Origin: CAYMTN01 sp964393335
Lineage (GTDB): Bacteria; Chloroflexota; Anaerolineae; Aggregatilineales; Aggregatilineaceae
Assembly (NCBI GenBank): GCA_964393335.1
Contig: CAYMTN010000190.1
Coordinates: forward strand, 1 to 10,607
Length of the DNA stretch: 10,607 bases
Direction of reading: 5' to 3'
In this document: positions 1-7,625 of the stretch, in pieces
Position numbering within the stretch: position 1 is the first letter of the stretch
How the letters are laid out: every line of letters starts with the position of its first letter
The notes under the pieces: generated by a model
Told to the model about the DNA's origin: nothing
Databases searched by the model: none
What the model saw: the letters and a program-made list of their open reading frames with translations, nothing else
Made by a program: the position numbers and the translations under genes

Positions 1-452
1 GCATCCTGACCGTGCTGACCCAGGTGGTCGAAGAAGGCGGCCTGGGCGACGACATCGACCAGATTCCCGCCGTCGGGCTGGCCCCTGAGTGGATGAGCGA
101 AAAGGCGCTCTCGATCGGCACGTACTGCGTCGCCTCCGGTGCCTACGTCATCTTTGGCGGCGCGTCGCCGGTCAGCGGGATGCCGGACCGGGTCACCGAC
201 AGCGACATCGTGCTGAAGTACATCAGCGAAGGGTGGGAAAACCTCTACGGCGGCAAGATGGAATTCATCGCCGACCCGGACGAGATGATCCGCCGCACGC
301 TCGATCACATCGACAAAAAACGTGCGGCGCTGGGCCTGCCCGCCTACGAGCCGGAGCGTTTTGGACGCAGCGGTGATGCCCGGATGCTCGAACTCGAGTC
401 TCTGCCCTTAGCGGAACGCCAGGCGGCCCTGTACGGCACGCCAGCCAAGTAG
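1..452 (+). CDS. cooS/acsA: CO dehydrogenase catalytic subunit, C-terminal end (partial, 5' cut by window)
   Basis: This is the last 150 or so residues of the Ni-Fe carbon monoxide dehydrogenase, which interconverts CO2 and CO at its C-cluster and feeds CO to acetyl-CoA synthase. The frame is open from position 3, so the GTG at 12 is an internal valine and not a start. Seen: a stretch reading GLGDDIDQIPAVGLAPEW followed by MSEKA and IGTYCVASGAYVIFGG, which is the typical closing part of the family. The lysine of MSEKA (codon 102-104) matches, by position in the motif, the conserved active-site lysine of the family (Lys563 in the Carboxydothermus enzyme, from memory). The ligands of clusters B, C and D lie upstream, outside the window. 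The tail after about position 290 is charged and ends in GTPAK. The next gene, acsB, follows after 12 bp, and the AGGAG at 451-455 that serves it overlaps this gene's stop. Being next to acsB argues for the bifunctional CODH/ACS form rather than a stand-alone CODH. Confidence 0.95.
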   Translation, partial: ILTVLTQVVEEGGLGDDIDQIPAVGLAPEWMSEKALSIGTYCVASGAYVIFGGASPVSGMPDRVTDSDIVLKYISEGWENLYGGKMEFIADPDEMIRRTLDHIDKKRAALGLPAYEPERFGRSGDARMLELESLPLAERQAALYGTPAK

Positions 453-464
453 GAGATACGGCTT

Positions 465-2738
465 ATGTCTCGTTATATTGCGACCCGCGCCATTCGCGGC
501 GCGAACGCGCTGGTAACCGAAGCGGAAGTTATGCTCCGCAGGGCCCTGGCCGAAAAAGGGCCGGAAACGCCGGTCACCTTCCCCAATACGGCCTACTATC
601 TGCCGTTGATCCTGGGCATGACCGGGCGCGAAATCGAAACCATCGGGGATCTGGAACCTGTACTGGATCACGCACGCGAACTGCTTCACCCGCTTCCCTC
701 AAACAAGCATTGGACGCCCTACCTGGGTGAAACACTCGACAGCGGCATGGCGACTTTGCTGGCTGCCGAAACCATCGAGGCGGTTCGTTTCGTTTACAGT
801 TTGCAGCCGGAACCATTCGCCGGGATGGAGCTGGCGGGCGGCACGTCGTATTCAAACAACGGTGACGCCCTGACCGGCCATCTGAACGGCCCCATTGACG
901 ATATTCAATTACGCTCGTGGGGCATCCAGCTTGTGGACGGGCGTATGCCCGGTTTTGCGGCGATCGTCGGCGCGGCTAAGTCGAATGAAGTCGCGGTGAA
1001 GATCGTGCGCGAGCTTCAGCGGCGCAACATTCTGTGCTTCCTATCCGGCAACGTCAACGGACGCAGCATCATCCATCAACTGCTTGAAGAAGGCGTCGAG
1101 CTGGGGTATGACACCTACACCGTCCCCTTTGGCACCGACACGCTGAGCGCGATCTACGCGCTGGGCTTTGCGACCCGTTCGGCCCTCACGTTCGGCGGGC
1201 TCAAACCGGGCCAGGCGCGCGATATCCTGATGTACAACAAAGACCGCGTGTTTGCGTTTGTGCTGGCGCTCGGTGAAGTGGATGATCTGAAGTACGCGGC
1301 AGCAGCCGGTGCGATCAATTTCGGTTTCCCGGTCATCGCCGACACGGTGATCCCGGAAATCCTACCGACCGGCGTGACGACCTACGAGCACGTCGTCAGC
1401 ATGCCGTTCAATGAAATCGAAGGCGCGGACGATCTCGAACGGGCCGAAATTCTGGTACAAAAATGCATCGAAGTGCGCGGCGTGAAGGTGAAAGTCGCCA
1501 ACGTGCCGGTGCCGGTGCCGTACGGTTCGGCGTTTGAAGGCGAAGTGGTGCGTAAGGCCGACATGCGCATTGAATTCGGCGGCAAATACTCGCGCTGTTT
1601 CGAATACCTGCACATGACGGATATGGCTGGCATAACCGACGGCAAAGTTGAGGTCGTTGGCCCCGGCTTTGAAGACATCGCCCCGCAAGGATCGATGGAT
1701 ATGGGCATCGTGATCCAGGTAGCGGGCCGCCAGATGCAGCAGGACTTCGAGCCGGTGCTCGAACGCCAGATTCACTACTTCGTCAACGGCGCATCGGGCA
1801 TCCAGCACATCGGCCAGCGTGACATCGCCTGGATTCGGATATCTAACAACGCCTTTGAGAAGGGCTTCAACCTGGAGCATTTTGGCAAGATTCTGCATGC
1901 GCGTTTCCATGCCGACTTTGGCGCAATTGTCGATAAGGTCCAGGTCACGATCTACACCGAACCGGCTGAACAGGAGCACTGGCTGGCGGAGGCCCGCAGC
2001 GCATACGACTTCCGCAACAAGCGCCTGGAGGACCTGAAAGACAACGCGGTGGACGAGTTCTACTCCTGTACGCTGTGCCAGTCCTTCGCTCCGGACCACG
2101 TCTGCATCGTCAGCCCGGAACGGTTGGGCTTGTGCGGTGCGTATAACTGGCTGGACTGCAAAGCCTCGTTCAGCATCAACCCGACTGGCCCCAACCAGCC
2201 GATCAGACTGGGCAGCGTAGTTGATCCTGTCAAAGGTTACTGGTCCGGCACAAACGACTATGCCAAGATCGGCTCACACGGTACGGTGCAAGAAGTCGCC
2301 ATGTATTCGATCATGGAAAACCCGATGACCGCGTGCGGGTGCTTCGAGTGTATCGTGATGCTGATCCCCGAAGCGAACGGGGTGATGGTCGTCAGCCGTG
2401 AAGACACCAGCATGACCCCGGCGGGTATGACGTTTAGCACGCTGGCCGGTATGGCCGGTGGCGGCCTGCAAACGCCCGGTGTGATGGGCGTCGGCAAGTT
2501 TTACCTGGTCAGCCCCAAGTTCATCTCAGCGGATGGCGGGTTCAAGCGTGTCGTGTGGATGAGCAGCGTGCTTAAAGAGACGATGGCTGAAGAATTCCAG
2601 GCCGTGGTTGAACGTGAAGGCGATCCGGACTTGATCGATAAGATCGCAGATGAACGCAGCGTCACCACGGTTGAAGATCTGCTGGCCTGGTTGGAAGAGC
2701 ACAACCATCCGGCGCTGGCAATGGAAATGATGTTCTAA
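465..2738 (+). CDS. acsB: Acetyl-CoA synthase (CODH/ACS complex, A-cluster subunit)
   Basis: The enzyme condenses CO, a methyl group from the corrinoid protein and CoA into acetyl-CoA. The protein is 757 residues; the Moorella enzyme is 729. The A-cluster is intact: Cys535, Cys538, Cys547 and Cys557 have the 3-9-10 spacing of the [4Fe-4S] ligands, and Cys624-Gly-Cys626 is the CGC motif holding the distal nickel. The 67-residue gap from Cys557 to Cys624 equals that of the Moorella enzyme as I recall it. The phenylalanine after CQS (Phe541) is also kept. An N-terminal domain (about residues 1-330) is present, which marks the bacterial AcsB rather than archaeal CdhC. Compared with Moorella from memory, the N-terminus is about 16 residues shorter, and several N-terminal-domain loops are longer, mainly around residues 100-140 and 295-330. 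Cys565 and Cys629 sit where Moorella has alanine. The start is set by AGGAG at 451-455, 9 nt before the ATG. A 101-bp gap with a strong hairpin follows. Confidence 0.98.
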   Translation: MSRYIATRAIRGANALVTEAEVMLRRALAEKGPETPVTFPNTAYYLPLILGMTGREIETIGDLEPVLDHARELLHPLPSNKHWTPYLGETLDSGMATLLAAETIEAVRFVYSLQPEPFAGMELAGGTSYSNNGDALTGHLNGPIDDIQLRSWGIQLVDGRMPGFAAIVGAAKSNEVAVKIVRELQRRNILCFLSGNVNGRSIIHQLLEEGVELGYDTYTVPFGTDTLSAIYALGFATRSALTFGGLKPGQARDILMYNKDRVFAFVLALGEVDDLKYAAAAGAINFGFPVIADTVIPEILPTGVTTYEHVVSMPFNEIEGADDLERAEILVQKCIEVRGVKVKVANVPVPVPYGSAFEGEVVRKADMRIEFGGKYSRCFEYLHMTDMAGITDGKVEVVGPGFEDIAPQGSMDMGIVIQVAGRQMQQDFEPVLERQIHYFVNGASGIQHIGQRDIAWIRISNNAFEKGFNLEHFGKILHARFHADFGAIVDKVQVTIYTEPAEQEHWLAEARSAYDFRNKRLEDLKDNAVDEFYSCTLCQSFAPDHVCIVSPERLGLCGAYNWLDCKASFSINPTGPNQPIRLGSVVDPVKGYWSGTNDYAKIGSHGTVQEVAMYSIMENPMTACGCFECIVMLIPEANGVMVVSREDTSMTPAGMTFSTLAGMAGGGLQTPGVMGVGKFYLVSPKFISADGGFKRVVWMSSVLKETMAEEFQAVVEREGDPDLIDKIADERSVTTVEDLLAWLEEHNHPALAMEMMF

Positions 2739-2779
2739 GCTGTTAAGATCGTGGTAGGATTGGTGAGTTAAGATGACGG

Positions 2780-2821
2780 GTCCCTTCAGCCGCTCCCACA
2801 GAGGCGAGCGGCTGGGGGGAC
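2780..2821 (+). other. Strong intergenic hairpin between acsB and the CBS gene
   Basis: Positions 2780-2795 pair with 2806-2821 as a 16-bp stem with a 10-nt loop. Only two pairs are G-U (2785-2816 and 2786-2815). The core CAGCCGCTC / GAGCGGCTG is perfect. Two more G-C pairs (2779-2823 and 2778-2824) can be added past a one-base bulge at 2822. No U-run follows, so it is not a classic intrinsic terminator. It ends six bases before the AAGAAGG ribosome site (2826-2832) of the next gene. The likely roles are an mRNA processing or stability element that sets the acsB to downstream ratio, or a partial terminator; these are inferences. The rest of the gap (2739-2779) shows only a weak extended -10-like TGGTAGGAT at 2752-2760 without a convincing -35. 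Confidence 0.75.
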
Positions 2822-2839
2822 GCCCAAGAAGGTTCCTAG

Positions 2840-3346
2840 ATGACCGACATCCGCCTTGTCCGTGACTTGATGACCGTAGGCGTTACCAGTTGTTCCCCCG
2901 ACACGCTGATCACCGAGATCGCGCGAACCATGCTCGATACCGACCTCGAAGCGCTCGTGGTGCTGGATCACGAGGGGCACGCCGTGGGCGTTGTCAGCCA
3001 GGCAGCGGTCGTGCAAGCGTATGCGCGAGATGACCGCCGCCTGACAGCCGGGGATATCATGCGCGAAGGCGTCCCGGAAATCCCACCCGATATTCCACTT
3101 GCAGCCGCCGCCCAGATCATGCAAGATCAAGGTGTGCGCGCGTTGTTCCTGATGCATCACTCCGACGGGATCAGTTATCCTGCCGCCGTGATCGCCTACC
3201 GGCACTTGCTGCGGCATCTGGCCGCAGAAGATAGCACCGACCTAAAAGATTTAGGCATTCGAGCGGAACGCGTATCCCCGCTCGACACATTCATCAAACG
3301 GCGGGACGCCGCACGGAAACGCGCGGTTTCCCCTCAGGAGGAGTAA
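2840..3346 (+). CDS. Small protein with a pair of CBS domains, embedded in the acs operon
   Basis: The 168-residue protein consists almost wholly of two CBS domains, which form a Bateman module. The first spans about residues 5-62 (VRDLMT start, ALVVLDHEGHAVGVVS core). The second spans about 68-128 (AGDIM start, core ALFLMHHSDG, then RHLLRHLA). A charged tail of about 40 residues (129-168, including FIKRRDAARKR) follows. There is no catalytic, DNA-binding or membrane segment. CBS pairs usually bind AMP, ADP, ATP, SAM or similar ligands and regulate partner proteins. The context between acsB and acsD suggests a sensor of energy or adenosyl-ligand status acting on CODH/ACS or the corrinoid protein, but this is inference. 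The start at 2840 has AAGAAGG at 2826-2832, 7 nt upstream. The stop TAA (3344-3346) directly abuts the strong ribosome site of acsD, 5 bp before that gene, so the two are probably co-translated. Which ligand binds cannot be read from the sequence. Confidence 0.85.
   Translation: MTDIRLVRDLMTVGVTSCSPDTLITEIARTMLDTDLEALVVLDHEGHAVGVVSQAAVVQAYARDDRRLTAGDIMREGVPEIPPDIPLAAAAQIMQDQGVRALFLMHHSDGISYPAAVIAYRHLLRHLAAEDSTDLKDLGIRAERVSPLDTFIKRRDAARKRAVSPQEE
3336..3343 (+). promoter_or_regulatory. Very strong Shine-Dalgarno for acsD
   Basis: AGGAGGAG lies 8 nt before the acsD ATG at 3352 and inside the last codons of the CBS gene. It is the closest match to the consensus in the window and fixes the acsD start. 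It suggests high expression of the corrinoid protein, which is used in large amounts. Confidence 0.85.
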
Positions 3347-3351
3347 ATTTC

Positions 3352-4326
3352 ATGCCTGTTGAAATTCCAAAAGATAAATGGCCTGGCGCCGTCCGAACCA
3401 TCACGATTGGAGCCACCCCGGAAGAAGGCGGCACCCGGTCACACAAGATCACCGTGGGTGGCCAGACAAGCCTGCCATTTATGCATTTTGAAGCAGAAAC
3501 TCCCCATCCGCCAGTCATCGCCATCGAGATTCTGAACCGGCGGCCCGATGACTGGTCCCCTCTGCTGCTGGACGTGTGGGGCGACGCCGTCAACGACCCG
3601 GCGACCTGGGCACAGGCCGCTGAAAAGGCCGGCGCCGATCTTTTGCAGCTTTCGCTCACCGCAACCGGTGGGGATGGCAAACCGCTGACACCGGCGGAAG
3701 CCGTCGCCGCCACAAAAAAGGTATTGGAGGCCAGCAAGCTGCCGCTGCTCGTTTTTGCACCCGGCCAGGCGGACCTCGACAACGAGTTGCTGGTGCCGAT
3801 CGCCGAGGCGACCAAAGGCGAGCGCATCGTATTAGGCATCTGCGAGGACAAGAACTACCGCACTATCGTGGCGACCGCTATGGCGAACGATCATCTGGTG
3901 TCCGCTCGCACGGCGATGGACGTCAACCTCGCCAAGCAGCTTAACATCCTGATCAGCGACATGGGCCTGCCGCTGGACCGCGTGCTCATGGACCCGACCA
4001 CCGGCGCGCTGGGTTACGGGATTGAATACGGCTATTCCGTGATGGAACGGCTGCGATTGGCAGCCCTGCAAGGCGACGCCATGACCCAACTGCCCATGAT
4101 CGTCACCGTGGGTTACGAAACCTGGAAAACGAAGGAATCCAAGGTAGGTGAAGGCGTGCCCGAAAGCTGGGGCGATTGGAAAGCACGCGCGATCAACTGG
4201 GAAGTGATGACCTCGGTTGCCCTGCTCGAATCCGGGGCGGATATCGTCGTGCTGCGCCACCCTGAAAGCATTAAACGCGTCAAAACGGCTATTGAAGAAC
4301 TGATGGCCGTTCCCGATGTGTCGTAA
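3352..4326 (+). CDS. acsD: Corrinoid iron-sulfur protein (CFeSP), small subunit
   Basis: This is the smaller subunit of the heterodimeric protein that carries the methyl group on cobalamin between the AcsE methyltransferase and acetyl-CoA synthase. It is a TIM-barrel protein that binds the corrinoid together with the large subunit. At 324 residues it matches the usual length (about 320). Recognisable family stretches include the N-terminal GGQTSLPFMHFEAETPHPP (residues about 41-60), ILNRRPDDW with the following LLDVWGD, then AGADLLQLSLTATGGD, GICEDKNYRTI, LMDPTTGALGYGIEYGYSVMER (about 216-236) and the C-terminal SGADIVVLRHPES. It lacks cysteine clusters, as expected for this subunit. It precedes acsC by 21 bp. 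In the Moorella cluster, as I remember it, acsC comes first and acsV lies between acsC and acsD, so the order here differs. Confidence 0.97.
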   Translation: MPVEIPKDKWPGAVRTITIGATPEEGGTRSHKITVGGQTSLPFMHFEAETPHPPVIAIEILNRRPDDWSPLLLDVWGDAVNDPATWAQAAEKAGADLLQLSLTATGGDGKPLTPAEAVAATKKVLEASKLPLLVFAPGQADLDNELLVPIAEATKGERIVLGICEDKNYRTIVATAMANDHLVSARTAMDVNLAKQLNILISDMGLPLDRVLMDPTTGALGYGIEYGYSVMERLRLAALQGDAMTQLPMIVTVGYETWKTKESKVGEGVPESWGDWKARAINWEVMTSVALLESGADIVVLRHPESIKRVKTAIEELMAVPDVS

Positions 4327-4347
4327 CGGTAAGGAGAGAGATACGGA

Positions 4348-5685
4348 ATGGCTTTAAGTGGCATTCAAATCTACAAGTTGCTGCCGCAGACAAACTGCAA
4401 GGACTGCGGTTTTCCGACCTGCCTGGCCTTCGCCATGAAACTCGCCGCCAAACAGATTGAGTTGGCCGCCTGCCCGCATGTCAGCGACGAAGCAAAATCC
4501 CAACTCGCCGAGTCGGCTGCGCCGCCTGTGCGGCTGGTCACGCTCAAAGTGAACGGCACTGAAGTCAAAGCGGGTAATGAAGTGGTTTTATTCCGTCATG
4601 AGAAGACCTTTTACCACAAGCCGGGCCTGTTCGTCCGTGTCACCGACGGCATGAGCGCGGATGACATCCGGGCTAAAATCGGCGTGGCGAATGCCTACAG
4701 CGTGGCCTATGTCGGCATGGACCTCACACTTGATGGGTTCGCAGTCGAGTCCACGACTGGCGATCCGGCGGCATTTGAAAAAGCCGTCGTCGCCGTGCGG
4801 GGCGCGAGCAAGCGCCCGTTGATCCTGATCAGCCGCGACGTGGCGGTCATCGAGGCCGGGCTGAAAGCGGTTGACGGCGAAACGCCTCTAATCCAGGGCG
4901 CGGATGCTGATAACTGGGAAGGCATGGCCGCGCTGGCGAAAAAGTACGGGGCCGCGCTGGCCGTTTCTGCCGGGACCCTCGAAGCGTTGGCCGACCTGAC
5001 CGAGAAGATCAAGGGCCAGGGCGTGGAAGACCTGGTGCTGCACCCCGCCGCCGGAAAACTCAGCCAGTCGTTGGCGCTCAGCACCGCGATTCGCCGCCTG
5101 TCCATCAAGAAGAACTTCCGCGCGTTGGGATACCCGATTCTCGCTGTGTGTGGCGATGGTGACCCGGCCCGCGAATCGATCCAGGCCGCGCAGGCGATTG
5201 CCAAATATGCCGGGTTTATCGTGATCGACCATTTCACGCCGGAAACAACCTACTCGCTGCTGGTGCTGCGCGAAAATATCTATACCGACCCGCAGAAACC
5301 GATCCAGGTCCAGCCCGGCGTATACGAGATCAACGATCCCAAGCCGGAAGACCCGGTTATGGTCACCACCAATTTCAGCATCACGTACTTCAGCGTAGCC
5401 AACGAAGTCGAAGGCTCGGGCCTGCCCGCGTGGCTGCTCGTCACCGATGCGGAAGGCATGAGCGTGCTGACGGCCTGGGCGGCTGGCAAGTTTGACGCCG
5501 AACGTATTGCCAAAGCCGTCAAGCAGTTCGAGCTGCCGGATAAGGTCAGCAGCAAAGTGATCGTACTGCCGGGGCACGTAGCCGTGCTCTCGGGTGAGTT
5601 GGAAGAGGAACTGCCCGACTGGAATGTGCGGGTAGGGCCGCGTGAGGCCGTAGATATTCCGGCGTTTATGAAGCAAGCACTGTAG
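4348..5685 (+). CDS. acsC: Corrinoid iron-sulfur protein (CFeSP), large subunit
   Basis: The large subunit holds the [4Fe-4S] cluster used for reductive activation and the C-terminal cobalamin-binding domain. Its 445 residues match the Moorella protein (446). The N-terminal cluster ligands are Cys17, Cys20, Cys25 and Cys42 (NCKDCGFPTC, then AACPH), with the same numbering as in Moorella from memory. A TIM-barrel domain follows (about residues 90-320). The C-terminal part (about 325-445, with NFSITYFSVANEVEG and later VLPGHVAVLSGELEEELP) is the corrinoid-binding region. The start is supported by AAGGAG at 4331-4336, 11 nt before the ATG. The stop lies 7 bp before acsV, which has no clear ribosome site of its own, so translation of acsV is probably coupled to this gene. 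Confidence 0.97.
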   Translation: MALSGIQIYKLLPQTNCKDCGFPTCLAFAMKLAAKQIELAACPHVSDEAKSQLAESAAPPVRLVTLKVNGTEVKAGNEVVLFRHEKTFYHKPGLFVRVTDGMSADDIRAKIGVANAYSVAYVGMDLTLDGFAVESTTGDPAAFEKAVVAVRGASKRPLILISRDVAVIEAGLKAVDGETPLIQGADADNWEGMAALAKKYGAALAVSAGTLEALADLTEKIKGQGVEDLVLHPAAGKLSQSLALSTAIRRLSIKKNFRALGYPILAVCGDGDPARESIQAAQAIAKYAGFIVIDHFTPETTYSLLVLRENIYTDPQKPIQVQPGVYEINDPKPEDPVMVTTNFSITYFSVANEVEGSGLPAWLLVTDAEGMSVLTAWAAGKFDAERIAKAVKQFELPDKVSSKVIVLPGHVAVLSGELEEELPDWNVRVGPREAVDIPAFMKQAL

Positions 5686-5692
5686 CTCATTC

Positions 5693-7612
5693 ATGGCTGA
5701 ACACACTGTACGGTTTGATGCTGCCTCCGCACCAGTGAGCGTGCCCACCGGCACGCTGCTGGCGGAGGCTGCCCACCTGGCCGGGATTGATATTCAACAA
5801 CCCTGCGGGGGACAGGGGCGCTGTGGGCGCTGCGCAGTCCAGGTTGTCAAAGGGACTGTGCGCCGCCGTAGTACGCTGCGCCTGTCCGCTGATGACGTCG
5901 CCGCCGGGTACGCGCTGGCGTGCCAGACGGTTGTCGAAGGCGACGTGACGATCGCGGTTCCGCCCCAGGAAAAGATCGAGCGGCGGCTGACAACGGATCG
6001 GACCGCCGTTGAGATCGAAATCCCGGCAGATTATGACCCGCAGCACGTTCAAACGGTGCGCCGCGTTGCGCTAACCGTGACGCCGCCCAGCATAGAGGAC
6101 CAAAGGGACGATTGGAGCCGCATTCAAACCGCGCTGCGCCAGCACACACGTCTCGCCGATGTGCAAATCTCGCTGATGCAGCTCCGGCGATTGGGCCACA
6201 TGCTGCGCAAAGGCGACTGGCAGATCACGGCCATTCTCGACGCCGAAGCGTGGGACTGCCCGCAGTGCCCGGTGCGGCTGATCGATCTCAAGCCTGGCCT
6301 GGTGCCCGATGACACGCCGCTGTGGAGTATCGCCATCGACATCGGCACGACGACGGTATCGTTGTGGCTGGTCGATCTGATCACTGGTGAAGTTTGTGCC
6401 CAGGCTGCCGAATACAACGGGCAGATCGCACGCGGCGAAGATGTGATCTCGCGCATCATCTACAGCGGCAAAGGCAGCGGCGGTGAGGAACTACTGACCC
6501 TGGTCGTCGGCACCATCAACGACCTGATCGCAGCCGCCTGTAAACGCACCGGGGCACAGCCGACCGAGATCGTCAAGGCAACTATCGCCGGCAACAGCAC
6601 CATGATGCACCTGCTGTTGGGTATTCCGGCGGGCAGCATCCGGGTTGCGCCGTTTGTGACTGCCGTGAACCACATCCCGACATTGACCGGGCGCGCCCTG
6701 GGGCTGAACATCCACCCTGACGCGACCGTTGACTGCCTGCCGGGGGTTGCCAGTTATGTCGGGGCGGACATCACTGCCGGGGTCCTGTCATCAGGGCTGG
6801 ACGACACCGAGTTGGTGACCATCTTCATCGACGTGGGCACCAATGGCGAGATCGTGCTGGGCAACAAAGAATGGCTTATCACCGTCGCCTGTTCGGCGGG
6901 CCCCGCCTTTGAAGGCGGCGGCGTGCAGTACGGGATGCGTGCTACCAGAGGCGCGATTGAAGAAGTCTGGATCAACGGTGAGACATACGAACCGACCTAT
7001 CGTGTGATCGGTGGCACCAGGCCGCGCGGCATCTGCGGCAGCGGCTTGATCTCGCTCTTGGCCGAAATGTTTTTGACAGGCGTGGTAGACAAAGGCGGGC
7101 ATATCAATGCGAGCCTGCGCACGCCACGCGTTCGGATAGGCGATCACGGGCCGGAATACGTCATTACGTGGGGCACAGAAACCGGCCACGGGCGTGACAT
7201 TGTGATCACGCACGTGGACATTGACAACCTGCTGCGCGCTAAGGCCGCCATCTATGCTGGATTCACAGTACTGGCAGACAGTGTCGGTGTGCCGCTGAGT
7301 ACCGTCGAGCAGGTGCTGGTCGGCGGGTCATTCGGCAAGTACATCAACGTCGAAAAAGCCGTGCAGATCGGCCTGCTGCCCGATATGGCCTGGGACCGCT
7401 TTTACTTTCTCGGCAATACCTCGATCAAGGGCGCATACCTGGCACTGCTCGACCGCCGGGCACGCGCTCGGATCAAGGACATCGCCAGCCGCATGACTTA
7501 CATAGAGCTTTCTGCTGACAATACGTTTTACGATGCATTTACGTCCGCATTATTCCTGCCCCATACCGATCTCTCGCGCTTCCCAACGGTGCAGGCAGTT
7601 ATGACCACTTAA
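5693..7612 (+). CDS. acsV: Reductive activator of the corrinoid iron-sulfur protein (RACo; ferredoxin plus ASKHA ATPase)
   Basis: RACo uses ATP hydrolysis to drive one-electron reduction of inactive Co(II)-CFeSP back to the Co(I) state. At 639 residues it is normal for the family. The N-terminal domain (about residues 1-95) is a plant-type [2Fe-2S] ferredoxin with Cys38, Cys44, Cys47 and Cys77 (CGGQGRCGRC, then ALACQT). A linker and middle domain occupy about 95-205. The ASKHA ATPase domain carries the phosphate motif IDIGTTT (215-221), the second phosphate motif FIDVGTNGE (378-386) and VLVGGSFGKYIN (541-552). It lies next to its substrate genes acsD and acsC. The ATG at 5693 gives the full ferredoxin domain, but the upstream bases show no real Shine-Dalgarno, only GCAAGCAC 14 or more nt away. 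This fits translational coupling and low, catalytic expression. Other ASKHA-ferredoxin fusions activate different corrinoid methyltransferases (the RamA-like and RACE groups), but the neighbourhood fixes this one as RACo. Confidence 0.95.
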   Translation: MAEHTVRFDAASAPVSVPTGTLLAEAAHLAGIDIQQPCGGQGRCGRCAVQVVKGTVRRRSTLRLSADDVAAGYALACQTVVEGDVTIAVPPQEKIERRLTTDRTAVEIEIPADYDPQHVQTVRRVALTVTPPSIEDQRDDWSRIQTALRQHTRLADVQISLMQLRRLGHMLRKGDWQITAILDAEAWDCPQCPVRLIDLKPGLVPDDTPLWSIAIDIGTTTVSLWLVDLITGEVCAQAAEYNGQIARGEDVISRIIYSGKGSGGEELLTLVVGTINDLIAAACKRTGAQPTEIVKATIAGNSTMMHLLLGIPAGSIRVAPFVTAVNHIPTLTGRALGLNIHPDATVDCLPGVASYVGADITAGVLSSGLDDTELVTIFIDVGTNGEIVLGNKEWLITVACSAGPAFEGGGVQYGMRATRGAIEEVWINGETYEPTYRVIGGTRPRGICGSGLISLLAEMFLTGVVDKGGHINASLRTPRVRIGDHGPEYVITWGTETGHGRDIVITHVDIDNLLRAKAAIYAGFTVLADSVGVPLSTVEQVLVGGSFGKYINVEKAVQIGLLPDMAWDRFYFLGNTSIKGAYLALLDRRARARIKDIASRMTYIELSADNTFYDAFTSALFLPHTDLSRFPTVQAVMTT

Positions 7613-7625
7613 GGAAGGGAACAAA

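Noticed and set aside
12..14. GTG as the start of the first gene
   Set aside because: The frame is open to the window edge and the protein matches only the C-terminal part of CO dehydrogenase, so the gene begins upstream.
1503..1520. Three tandem GTGCCG units in acsB
   Set aside because: They encode VPVPVP at a site where Moorella has the same number of residues, so there is no sign of expansion or slippage.
1362..2099. 245-codon open frame on the minus strand within acsB
   Set aside because: It lies wholly opposite a strongly conserved gene. Its histidine- and arginine-rich composition is typical of a shadow frame in GC-rich DNA.
2773..2865. Small plus-strand frame (about 30 codons) starting at the ATG in the acsB-CBS gap
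   Set aside because: It runs through the hairpin and into the CBS gene, and no proper ribosome site stands before it. The hairpin explains this DNA better.
4888..5754. 288-codon open frame on the minus strand across acsC and the acsV start
   Set aside because: It is antisense to two well-recognised genes, has no recognisable domain, and is best explained by codon bias of the sense strand.
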